Of a stretch of 8,887 nucleotides of DNA, positions 1-6,114 are shown in pieces. Origin of the DNA: Candidatus Bathyarchaeota archaeon. GTDB taxonomy: Archaea; Thermoproteota; Bathyarchaeia; 40CM-2-53-6; FEN-987. The notes beneath the pieces are model-generated. The model searched no databases. It worked only from the letters and a program-made list of their open reading frames with translations, and had not been told where the DNA came from. Both the position numbers and the translations under genes were made by a program. Numbering within the stretch: the first letter of the stretch is position 1; each line of letters begins with the position of its first letter. The stretch spans positions 1,271 through 10,157 of the forward strand of contig PMBQ01000072.1 in the NCBI GenBank assembly GCA_003152955.1, in the 5' to 3' direction.

Positions 1-10
1 AAGCGTCAGA

Positions 11-280
11 TTGACGGTGCACGTGAAGACGCTGAGAAGCGAGACCAGACTGATCTGCGAGCCGGATGGCACACTCACAATCCATGTAGCTGCACCCCCT
101 GTGAAAGGCAAAGCCAATCGCGAGATTGTAAGATGGCTGTCCAAAAGGCTCCGAACACCATCCTCGAAAGTACAACTGGTTGCTGGCTTTCATTCGAACG
201 TGAAAGTCATCGAAATCACAGGAATGACCGAGACCGAAATCGCTACAGTATTGGGCATCAAATTCAAATCGGACACGTGA
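11..280 (+). CDS. DUF167 / YggU-family small protein (possibly 5'-truncated)
   Basis: This small protein belongs to the DUF167 (YggU, COG1872) family, whose biochemical role is not established. The signature is the central PPVKGKANREIVRWLSKRL segment (about residues 29-47), followed by a V-x-L-V-x-G strand-turn and a C-terminal I-x-I-x-G strand. Family members usually begin with a strand of the form x-V-x-V-K-x. Here VHVKT sits right after the TTG at 11, and the frame stays open upstream to the window edge (codons for S-V-R precede it). The true start may therefore lie just outside the window. The length of 89 residues is close to the usual 90-100. The next gene follows after 51 bases on the same strand, so co-transcription is possible. 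The family assignment is firm; the start is not. Confidence 0.85.
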   Translation: MTVHVKTLRSETRLICEPDGTLTIHVAAPPVKGKANREIVRWLSKRLRTPSSKVQLVAGFHSNVKVIEITGMTETEIATVLGIKFKSDT

Positions 281-331
281 GAAGACGAAAGCTGAACACG
301 ATTCTCCAGAAGACACGAAGTGATTGAGTAA

Positions 332-1120
332 TTGGATCGGTTGTTTGACCTAGCGTTTGTTCGAGCCCCAGCAAAAAGCTACATCGACTGCGTCTCAACT
401 AATCCCGATAGCAGCAAGATCGATGTGAAACTTGCAGGAGAGCAACATCAGCAATACGTTTCGATTCTGAGAGAGTGTGGTGTGAAAGTGGTGGAAGCGC
501 CACCCCTTGAGAAATTTCCAGATTCAGTCTTCATGCAGGACCCCGCGCTTCTTGGAAGATCCCATGCCATCATGGGCAGATTCGGTGAAGCGAAGCGCAG
601 AGGGGAGGAGAAAGCATTCGCGGATGAGTTATACAATTGCAGCATCGAGGTGGGCAACACGGAATACGTATCCCATCCAGCCACTCTCGAAGGCGGCGAC
701 ATTGTAGTTACAGAAAATGGAATATTCGTGGGAGAATCCAGTCGAACCAATTCAGCTGGCATCAAACAACTAGCCACGTACCTATCTGAACAGGTGGTGA
801 CGCCCGTGAAGACCAGTCTTTTCCATCTGTTGTGTGGTTGCTCTTATCTCACCGACCGAGAAATGATCATTGCCCCCGAGTTACTTGATACCCGATCCTT
901 TCCCGGTTTTCGATTCATCACAATACCAAAAGAGGAGACGTATGCCTGCGATTCCCTGTACGTTGGAGATGGAAAAGTCATGATTCCATCTGGCTTTCCA
1001 GAAGCAGCAATGAAACTGAAACAGGCAGGCTACGAACCGATTGAAGTTGAAATGTCAGAATTTCGTAAGGGCGACGGAGGCGTTACTTGCCTTTCGTCAC
1101 CAGTCTACAAATTGTTCTAG
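332..1120 (+). CDS. dimethylarginine dimethylaminohydrolase-like amidinohydrolase
   Basis: This is a member of the pentein guanidine-modifying superfamily, most like dimethylarginine dimethylaminohydrolase (EC 3.5.3.18), which releases dimethylamine and citrulline from methylated arginine. Visible family blocks are PDSVFMQDP (64-71), LEGGDIV (119-125), VGESSRTN (133-140), the histidine of FHLLCG (His165), and the C-terminal GDGGVTC with nucleophile Cys253. The Asp70/Glu120/His165/Cys253 constellation is complete. The H-x-D motif of arginine deiminases is absent (HLL instead), which argues against a deiminase. Where the family normally reads E-D, this protein reads Q69-D70, so substrate preference may differ. 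A TAA stop at 329-331 in the same frame makes the TTG at 332 the earliest possible start, and it places the family's N-terminal F-x-x-A-x-V-R-x-P strand correctly. The length of 262 residues is normal. A free arginine hydrolase or another guanidino-acid hydrolase remains possible. Confidence 0.85.
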   Translation: MDRLFDLAFVRAPAKSYIDCVSTNPDSSKIDVKLAGEQHQQYVSILRECGVKVVEAPPLEKFPDSVFMQDPALLGRSHAIMGRFGEAKRRGEEKAFADELYNCSIEVGNTEYVSHPATLEGGDIVVTENGIFVGESSRTNSAGIKQLATYLSEQVVTPVKTSLFHLLCGCSYLTDREMIIAPELLDTRSFPGFRFITIPKEETYACDSLYVGDGKVMIPSGFPEAAMKLKQAGYEPIEVEMSEFRKGDGGVTCLSSPVYKLF

Positions 1121-1148
1121 TTGACGCGCACAACCTACGTAGAAAGCG

Positions 1149-1754
1149 TTACCAATGCTCGTAGTGCACAACTTCTTTGAAGGGCTTCCGACCTCGTTTG
1201 AGCGAAGAAGATTTCACATCTTTCGCCGGGTAGCCGATGGAGATCACACCAACCGGATGGAAATGCTCGGGAATGCCAAGCAATTTCCTCAACTCCGCAA
1301 TCCGATCAACTCCTGTGAAGGCAGTTGCCAACCCCTCATTGACCGCCGCGAGGAAAATCAGCATGCAGGCACAGCCAACGTCGAAATGCCAGTATGGAGT
1401 TGGCCAGTGGATTTCGGTTCCATCCTCCTGAAGCTTATCTGGTTCTCGATATCGCTCATGATAGAGTTGCTCACTCGTACAAGCCACGACCAGTACTGGA
1501 GCTTCGGAAACGAACTTGTGAGTACGTTTTGAGAAGTAATCCTCTTCGCCCTGGATCTGTCCGACTTTCTTTTTTATCGATTCATCGGTGATCACAACGT
1601 AGGCCCAACCTTGAGTGAATCCAGCACTAGGCGCATGCTGAGCAAGCGTCAGAATTCTTTCTACCACCTCGGGCGGTACAGGTTTTCGCTGAAAGTTGCG
1701 GACCATTCTCCGTCCTAAAACAGTTCTCTCGAGTTCCAATCCCGACCCCAGCAT
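1149..1754 (-). CDS. nitroreductase-family flavin oxidoreductase
   Basis: This 201-residue protein has the nitroreductase fold, which binds FMN (or sometimes F420) and transfers hydride from NAD(P)H to diverse acceptors. The substrate cannot be read from sequence. Diagnostic segments are the flavin-phosphate motif RRMVRNF (15-21), the helix and motif APSAGFTQGW (41-50), the hydrophobic helix region FDVGCACMLIFLAAVNEGLA (124-143) with the GLATAF turn, and the PVGVISIGYP strand (167-176). The ATG at 1754 gives the 15-20 residues that family members carry before the RRxVRxF motif. Only a weak AAGG-type ribosome site lies very close to it. A TTG five codons downstream is an alternative start. The gene converges on the amidinohydrolase gene with a 28-base gap and follows the zinc-ribbon gene after 81 bases that include a T-rich tract, so it may have its own promoter. 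Confidence 0.88.
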   Translation of the reverse strand: MLGSGLELERTVLGRRMVRNFQRKPVPPEVVERILTLAQHAPSAGFTQGWAYVVITDESIKKKVGQIQGEEDYFSKRTHKFVSEAPVLVVACTSEQLYHERYREPDKLQEDGTEIHWPTPYWHFDVGCACMLIFLAAVNEGLATAFTGVDRIAELRKLLGIPEHFHPVGVISIGYPAKDVKSSSLKRGRKPFKEVVHYEHW

Positions 1755-1782
1755 AACCTTGGAAGAAATAGAACCGACAGGA

Positions 1783-1806
1783 GGATAAAAGATGAAAAGG
1801 AAAAGG
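1783..1806 (-). terminator. T-rich tract after the zinc-ribbon gene, candidate terminator
   Basis: Read on the minus strand, this stretch is a pyrimidine tract with three runs of four thymines (CCTTTTCCTTTTCATCTTTT). It begins about 30 bases after the zinc-ribbon stop codon and lies before the nitroreductase start. Archaeal RNA polymerase can terminate on such U-rich stretches without a hairpin, and I see none here. The call rests on composition and position only. Confidence 0.35.
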
Positions 1807-1835
1807 ATGAGTAGACGACTACTTCGGTCTTAAAC

Positions 1836-1982
1836 CTAGTATCGCCTGTGTTTCTCAAAGCAACTTCTGCAATATACCGGACGGCCTTGAGTTGGCTTGA
1901 ACGGGACTTCGGTTTCAGCGCCGCAGTCCGAACAAGTAACTTTGTACATAGTTCGATCGCCAAATCTTCCTTCTTCACTCAT
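1836..1982 (-). CDS. CxxC-x17-CxxC zinc-ribbon microprotein
   Basis: This 48-residue protein consists almost wholly of one treble-clef/zinc-ribbon-like motif. Cys17-x2-Cys20 is followed by exactly 17 residues and then Cys38-x2-Cys41, with the hallmark text VTCSDCGAETEVPF and GRPVYCRSCFEKH. This matches the widespread small CxxC-x17-CxxC domain family (TIGR04272-like). Its function is unknown, but the four cysteines should bind one zinc ion. Two in-frame ATGs exist, at 1982 and 1949. I chose 1982 because a TAG lies two codons upstream of it, a GGTG element lies about 10 bases upstream, and homologues carry a short charged tail before M-Y/H-K-x-x-C. The gene lies upstream of the nitroreductase on the same strand. 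The 105-codon frame on the opposite strand is only its shadow. Confidence 0.88.
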   Translation of the reverse strand: MSEEGRFGDRTMYKVTCSDCGAETEVPFKPTQGRPVYCRSCFEKHRRY

Positions 1983-2301
1983 ACTCTACTAACACCACTT
2001 TCTCGATTAGTTACGCACCAGACATTACCCAAAAGTAGCATCCGAAGCGTACCGGCAACTACTGCGCGTGCAAGCGTAAATAAAGCTATACCAATTGCTC
2101 AGCGTCCTAATTCAGCACAACTGCGGCCATCTTTTCGCAAAGAGACGTCAAGAATCCGATTGTAACCAAAACAAGACGACTATGACACCAAAACCGAGAA
2201 GATTACATAACCGATTGACCTTTTCTGTGCAACGAGTGAGAAAACAAGTGGCTTGCGGTGGGGACAACGTTTGAAGAGCATCTACTGGTACTGGCGACGT
2301 A
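1983..2301. other. divergent intergenic region
   Basis: These 319 bases separate the minus-strand zinc-ribbon gene from the plus-strand microprotein/OB-fold pair, so promoters for both directions should lie here. I find no convincing gene. Three weak open frames are present. One is a minus-strand frame (2336-2148, TTG start) that reads as two hydrophobic segments; it is antisense to the basic microprotein and has no ribosome site. A plus-strand frame (about 2095-2274, basic, no recognised family) ends at the TGA at 2272. A 20-codon minus-strand frame from the ATG at 2041 has a stop that overlaps the zinc-ribbon start. Confidence 0.5.
2077..2084 (-). promoter_or_regulatory. possible TATA box for the zinc-ribbon transcript
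   Basis: On the minus strand this reads TTTATTTA, close to archaeal TATA elements, and it lies roughly 95 bases upstream of the zinc-ribbon ATG at 1982. A start site 25-30 bases downstream would give a leader of about 70 bases. It is the best A/T-rich octamer in the region, but no transcript data support it and the B-recognition element is not clear. Confidence 0.28.
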
Positions 2302-2412
2302 ATGGCAACCCAGAGAAGAAGGAGGAAGGCAAGCAACGAAAGGCTTAGTCGGACACGTCAACGTCCAGAACCTGGTCTAGACCGCAAGCAAGTGGAGAAT
2401 GAGTTTGGATGA
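2302..2412 (+). CDS. 36-residue basic microprotein preceding the OB-fold gene
   Basis: This short frame starts at an ATG and encodes a 36-residue arginine-rich protein. It opens with MATQRRRRKASNER, continues with a proline/glutamate-containing middle, and ends in an acidic tail (VENEFG). Its TGA overlaps the ATG of the OB-fold gene as ATGA, a classic translationally coupled arrangement and the main reason to believe it is real. No family is recognised. The basic head could bind nucleic acid, which would suit an OB-fold partner, but that is inference. There is no clear Shine-Dalgarno before the ATG, so a leaderless transcript is possible. In the same frame a TGA at 2272 blocks any upstream extension. 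The opposite strand reads as a hydrophobic frame that I consider a shadow of the arginine codons. Confidence 0.5.
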   Translation: MATQRRRRKASNERLSRTRQRPEPGLDRKQVENEFG

Positions 2413-2660
2413 GAATTGATGAAATACGGAACGGTATGCGGAACATTCACATCGAGGGAAAGATTGTCGACATGAACCAGTTCATGTTGGTTCTCGAGGA
2501 TGAGACGGGTCGCACGTTTGTAAGATATAATTACAGGAATCTCGCGAAGCCGGTTCAGAAAGGCGACTACGTGAAAATAGACAACGGTCAAGCAGTTAAC
2601 TACTCGGGAATTCTCCAGCTCAAGTTGCCTAGAAACGGTTTGATCACGCCCCCTACCTAA
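2409..2660 (+). CDS. single OB-fold nucleic-acid-binding protein (SSB/RPA-like)
   Basis: This 83-residue protein looks like one OB-fold domain of the archaeal single-stranded DNA-binding/RPA type. It opens with IDEIRNGMRNIHIEGKIVD, matching the usual x-I-x-D-L-x-x-G-M-x-N-V-x-V-x-G-K-V-x-E start of these domains. A VLEDETGRTFVRY strand-turn-strand with the conserved DETG follows, then GDYVKIDNGQAVNYSGILQL, the last two strands. It is much shorter than Sulfolobus SSB (about 148 residues) and lacks the glycine-rich acidic tail. It may therefore be an auxiliary OB protein or a subunit rather than the main SSB. A GGAG at 2394-2397 is a possible ribosome site, with 11 bases to the ATG. The gene overlaps the upstream basic microprotein by ATGA. 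Confidence 0.82.
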   Translation: MRIDEIRNGMRNIHIEGKIVDMNQFMLVLEDETGRTFVRYNYRNLAKPVQKGDYVKIDNGQAVNYSGILQLKLPRNGLITPPT

Positions 2661-3247
2661 TTCTGAATTTTCACAAAGCAAAATTAGGTGCGTGTCACAT
2701 GTCACTACATACACGAATCTTCCGTCCGTCCGACTGGAAAGATCTTTACTCCTAATTTGGGCAGCCATGGAAACCCCGCAAGGCCTACACCCATCACCGC
2801 TCTCCCTCCAGACATTTCGTTGAGCGGCAAAGGTCATTGTAGCCGGTAGCGGATGACGAGTTACCATAGTCACACAACCTGAACCGACCCAGATTTTCGC
2901 CGTTGCTGAGATAGCTGAAGACAGAAGCGAGAGCGCATCTTTGATGAAATGATTCTCATGCAACCAGAACCATTCGAAGCCATGCGGCTCAGCCATTCGC
3001 GCATACTCTGCAGCTTCGCTAGCGCTTGGGTTGAAACCTATGGCTAGTCAGTCCAGGCTATGGTCCGCTAATCCTCCATTTCAATCGATTTATCACTTAT
3101 GTCAGTGTAAACAGATTGAACGTGCGAACTCACTACTGAAAAGCCGTCCCTCCTCCCTCGACGTCTATGGTAGGTTCTCGTGAGGGAAATCAAGAGGTGC
3201 TAGTTATTTCTCTGCAAGCTCTTCCTTAGCCTGAAGCTGGAAACGCA
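2661..3247. other. long intergenic region, possible decayed coding sequence
   Basis: No intact gene is convincing in these 587 bases. A good ribosome site (AGGTG, 2686-2690) lies 8 bases before an ATG at 2699. That ATG opens a frame whose text TRIFRPSDWKDLYS resembles the first strand and helix of a GNAT acetyltransferase, but it stops at 2753-2755 (TAA). Protein-like text then appears in another plus frame, for example AAKVIVAGSG (from 2824), then VTQPEPTQIFAVAEIAEDRS, and later SLALGLKPMASQSRLW, broken by TGA codons at 2821, 2854 and 2950. This pattern could be a gene decayed by frameshifts and stops, but it could also be chance. The long minus-strand frame across 2358-2996 runs antisense through the whole OB-fold gene, is unusually cysteine-rich, and is not believed. 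No tRNA, SRP RNA or RNase P RNA motif was recognised. Confidence 0.4.
3201..3210 (+). promoter_or_regulatory. possible TATA-like element before the acyl-CoA synthetase
   Basis: TAGTTATTTC lies about 38-47 bases before the ATG at 3248 and is preceded by a purine-rich stretch (AAGAGGTGC) that could serve as a B-recognition element. It would place a transcript start near 3230-3236 with a short leader. The match is weak. Confidence 0.25.
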
Positions 3248-5932
3248 ATGAACGTGCTCCCAATCTCGGCTCCAATCGATAGGATGCTGAACCCAAAGAC
3301 CGTGGCGGCTATCGGCGCTTCAGAAAAAGAAGGATCGGTCGGACAGGCGTTAATGAAAAATCTGCTTCTCGGCAAGGATCAGAGAAAGATCTATCCAGTA
3401 AACCCCAAGCGGGAAAGCGTCATGGGATTAAAATGCTATCCTAACATCGCCAGGATCCCTGAACACGTTGATCTCGCTGTGATAGCAACCCCCGCCAAGA
3501 CCGTTCCAAGAATCGTTGAAGAATGCGCGATGGCTGGCGCGGATGGCGTGATAATAGTCTCCGCTGGATTTCGTGAAATCGGCCCCGAGGGCGCGAAACT
3601 AGAAGAGGAAATCAAGCAAATTGCGTCGAAGCATGACATCCGAATCCTCGGCCCCAACTGTGTAGGCCTTCTCAGACCTCAGATAAATCTAAACGCCACT
3701 TTTCTGAGAGACAACCCCAGCGCCGGCCAGATCGCGTTCATATCACAAAGCGGTGCGCTCGGTTCGGCTACACTCAACTGGGCGATAAGGGCTGGAATAG
3801 GATTCAGCATGTTTGCCTCGTTGGGATCAACTCTTGACATTGATTATGGAGATATGATCGATTATCTAGGCGAGGACGCACATACTCGAAGCATCATACT
3901 CTACATGGAAGGCGTGGGCAACGCGAAGAAGTTCATGAGTGCAGCAAGAGGCTTCGCCCGCACAAAACCCATCATCGTGATCAAGGCGGGGAAGTTCGCT
4001 GCTGGCGCAAAAGCTGCCTCCTCCCACACAGGTGCGATGGCAGGCGACTACGAGGTTTACGATGCCGCATTCAAACGGGCAGGAGTGGTGATGGTTAGTG
4101 AGGTGAGCGATCTATTTGACTGCGCCACAGTTCTCGATTCGACACTCCTACCCGCAGGTCCCAGGCTCGCACTTGTCACGAATGCTGGCGGACCAGCCGT
4201 TCTCGCAGTAGATTCCATCATTACCAACGGAGGTGAACTCGCAAAACTTTCCGAGGAAACAATCCGCACGATGGATGCAAATCTTCCGCCGTTCTGGAGC
4301 CACGGAAATCCCATCGACATTCTGGGCGACGCGGATGTCACACGATTCGAACTGGCTGTGAGAGCATGTTTGGCCGACCCGAATGTGGATGGACTACTCA
4401 TTGTTTACACCCCTCAGGGCGCCGCACAAGCGACCGCGCTCGCAGAAACTTTGACCGTAATCGCGGCGGATAGACACAAGCCAATCCTAACAGTTTGGAT
4501 GGGCGGGGAGAGTGTGAGAGAGGGCAGAGACATATTCCGTAAGGCAGATATCCCAACCTACCCGACGCCAGAAGAAGCTGTCAAGACCTACATGTACATG
4601 TACCGCTACAGACGAAACCTCGATTTGCTATATGAAACTCCAGAGGAACTTTCCGTCGATTTCTCACCTCCAAAGAACCACCTCAAGGTAATGATCAACA
4701 ACGCTGCAAAGGAAAGACGAGCATTAACGCAGGATGAAGCCGGCAGATTGCTCGACTCGTACGGCATTCCAAGGGCAAGAGGCGCGTTAGCAACGAACGC
4801 TGATCAGGCGTGCATGATTGCCACGGAAATCGGTTATCCCGTTGTCCTGAAAATAGCTTCTCAAGACATCCTGCACAAGACTGACATCGGGGGCGTAATA
4901 GCAGACATCGCCAATCCACAGGTACTGCGAGATAGCTTCAAGACACTCTTGGAAAGAGGTCGAAACGCCAAGCCCACCGCGAGAATCGAAGGCGTTTACG
5001 TTCAGAAGATGGTTAAGAACATAGACTATGAGTTGATTCTCGGATCCAAGAAAGATCGAGACTTCGGGGCGATAATACTATTTGGAATGGGGGGAACAGG
5101 AGTCGAACTTCTGAAGGATGTCTCAATCGGTCTTCCCCCACTGAACCAAGTTCTTGCGAGACGAGTCATGGAGGACACTAAAGTTTTCCAAGCACTATCG
5201 AAGGGGTTGAGAAACAAACCTCCGATCGATCTGAAACTCTTGGAGGGGGTCATGGTGCGCTTCTCAAATATGATCGTGGACTTTCCAGAGATAACTGAAA
5301 TGGACATCAATCCTCTAGCCGTTGCGAATGGAAAGCTTTCCGCATTGGATGCTAAGGTAATCATCGACTCCAAACTTGGAGAACCCTCGGAGCCACACCG
5401 TCATCTCGTTATCATGCCCTATCCTTCAAAGTATGTCATGCCATGGAGAATGAAAGATGGAACAGAGGTCACACTTCGACCAATTAGACCAGAAGACGAA
5501 CCAATGGAACTGGAGTTCATTCGAGGCCTATCAACAGAGACGAGTCGTTACAGGTTCTTCCAAATACTCAAAGACCTACCTCATGAGGGACTTGTACGTT
5601 TCTGCAACATTGATTACGACAGAGAAATGGCATTCATAGCTGAAACTCGAGATGGAGATCGCAAGATAGAGATTGGAGTCAGCAGGTTAATTCTTGACCC
5701 CAACAGGAAGCGAGGAGAATTCGCAATAGTCGTCACCGACAAGTATCAGAGGAAAGGGCTAGGCATCAAACTTCTCGATATGCTGATTGAGGTGGCAAGA
5801 GAGAAAGGCGTTGAGGTAATCTACGGGATGATAATGTCAGACAACATGAAGATGATCAGCGCATGTGAAAAATTAGGCTTCACCACTCGCAGAGAGCAGG
5901 GTGAAGTAATTGTGGAACTCAAGCTGAAATAG
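3248..5932 (+). CDS. acyl-CoA synthetase (ADP-forming) fused to a GNAT acetyltransferase
   Basis: This 894-residue multidomain protein has the layout of ADP-forming acetyl/acyl-CoA synthetases (acyl-CoA + ADP + Pi to acid + ATP + CoA, reversible) and of Pat/PatZ-type lysine acetyltransferases. Domains in order are a Rossmann CoA-binding domain (about 10-140, VAAIGAS...), a succinyl-CoA-ligase-like domain (about 155-460), an ATP-grasp domain (about 485-710), and a C-terminal GNAT domain (about 740-893). The phosphohistidine motif AASSHTGAMAG is intact (His260). ATP-grasp motifs LHKTDIGGV (542-550), FGMGGTGVELLKD (612-624) and EMDINPL (684-690) are present. The GNAT acetyl-CoA loop is QRKGLG (834-839). 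The retained His260 suggests that the synthetase half can still catalyse. Possible roles are acetate/acyl-acid conversion with ATP gain, acyl-CoA-sensing protein acetylation, or both. A weak GGA lies 6 bases before the ATG. The gene stands alone between two intergenic gaps. Confidence 0.9.
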   Translation: MNVLPISAPIDRMLNPKTVAAIGASEKEGSVGQALMKNLLLGKDQRKIYPVNPKRESVMGLKCYPNIARIPEHVDLAVIATPAKTVPRIVEECAMAGADGVIIVSAGFREIGPEGAKLEEEIKQIASKHDIRILGPNCVGLLRPQINLNATFLRDNPSAGQIAFISQSGALGSATLNWAIRAGIGFSMFASLGSTLDIDYGDMIDYLGEDAHTRSIILYMEGVGNAKKFMSAARGFARTKPIIVIKAGKFAAGAKAASSHTGAMAGDYEVYDAAFKRAGVVMVSEVSDLFDCATVLDSTLLPAGPRLALVTNAGGPAVLAVDSIITNGGELAKLSEETIRTMDANLPPFWSHGNPIDILGDADVTRFELAVRACLADPNVDGLLIVYTPQGAAQATALAETLTVIAADRHKPILTVWMGGESVREGRDIFRKADIPTYPTPEEAVKTYMYMYRYRRNLDLLYETPEELSVDFSPPKNHLKVMINNAAKERRALTQDEAGRLLDSYGIPRARGALATNADQACMIATEIGYPVVLKIASQDILHKTDIGGVIADIANPQVLRDSFKTLLERGRNAKPTARIEGVYVQKMVKNIDYELILGSKKDRDFGAIILFGMGGTGVELLKDVSIGLPPLNQVLARRVMEDTKVFQALSKGLRNKPPIDLKLLEGVMVRFSNMIVDFPEITEMDINPLAVANGKLSALDAKVIIDSKLGEPSEPHRHLVIMPYPSKYVMPWRMKDGTEVTLRPIRPEDEPMELEFIRGLSTETSRYRFFQILKDLPHEGLVRFCNIDYDREMAFIAETRDGDRKIEIGVSRLILDPNRKRGEFAIVVTDKYQRKGLGIKLLDMLIEVAREKGVEVIYGMIMSDNMKMISACEKLGFTTRREQGEVIVELKLK

Positions 5933-6108
5933 GCCTCGTAACTCAGCGGCTTTGCTTTCGCGCCTCAACAAGATCATCAATTCAAACCCGATCATAATCG
6001 CCTACTTCGAAAATACCCCCTCGGTCGCCCTGTTCTCGCTTCTGCCCAACACACCAAAAATCAAATCTCCTTCCATACACTGACCTATCACAATCGTTAC
6101 GAGGAGAA
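5933..6108. other. intergenic region before the homoserine dehydrogenase
   Basis: These 176 bases probably hold the end of the synthetase transcript and the promoter of the dehydrogenase pair, but I see no clear hairpin, T-run or TATA box. A 43-codon plus-strand frame starts at a TTG (5952) and ends at the TGA at 6081. It lacks a ribosome site and any recognised motif, so I do not call it. Confidence 0.4.
6101..6106 (+). promoter_or_regulatory. Shine-Dalgarno site that decides the homoserine dehydrogenase start
   Basis: GAGGAG is the strongest ribosome site near any large gene in the window. It lies 8 bases before the GTG at 6115 but only 2 bases before the in-frame TTG at 6109. The GTG is therefore the better start. 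Confidence 0.7.
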
Positions 6109-6114
6109 TTGGCT

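Noticed and set aside
1715..1978. 87-codon minus-strand frame spanning the zinc-ribbon gene and nitroreductase start
   Set aside because: It runs out of frame through two recognisable genes on the same strand and reads as low-complexity serine/phenylalanine text over the T-rich tract.
1848..2165. 105-codon plus-strand open frame
   Set aside because: It is antisense to the zinc-ribbon gene, whose four cysteines and conserved text are unmistakable, and it has no motif of its own.
2148..2336. 62-codon minus-strand frame resembling a signal peptide plus a membrane segment
   Set aside because: The hydrophobic residues arise opposite a purine-rich arginine/lysine stretch, the start is a TTG without a ribosome site, and it overlaps the coupled microprotein gene. 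Not fully excluded.
2850..2925. Possible C/D-box small RNA (GATGACGA and CTGA elements)
   Set aside because: The C box does not match RTGATGA and the spacing to the CTGA elements does not give regular guide lengths.
2358..2996. 212-codon minus-strand open frame
   Set aside because: It covers the entire OB-fold gene on the opposite strand, is unusually rich in cysteine and histidine, and shows no family motif; the plus-strand OB-fold domain is clearly recognisable.
5952..6083. 43-codon plus-strand frame between the synthetase and homoserine dehydrogenase
   Set aside because: The text is mildly protein-like, but there is only a TTG start, no Shine-Dalgarno and no known motif; chance is the simpler explanation.
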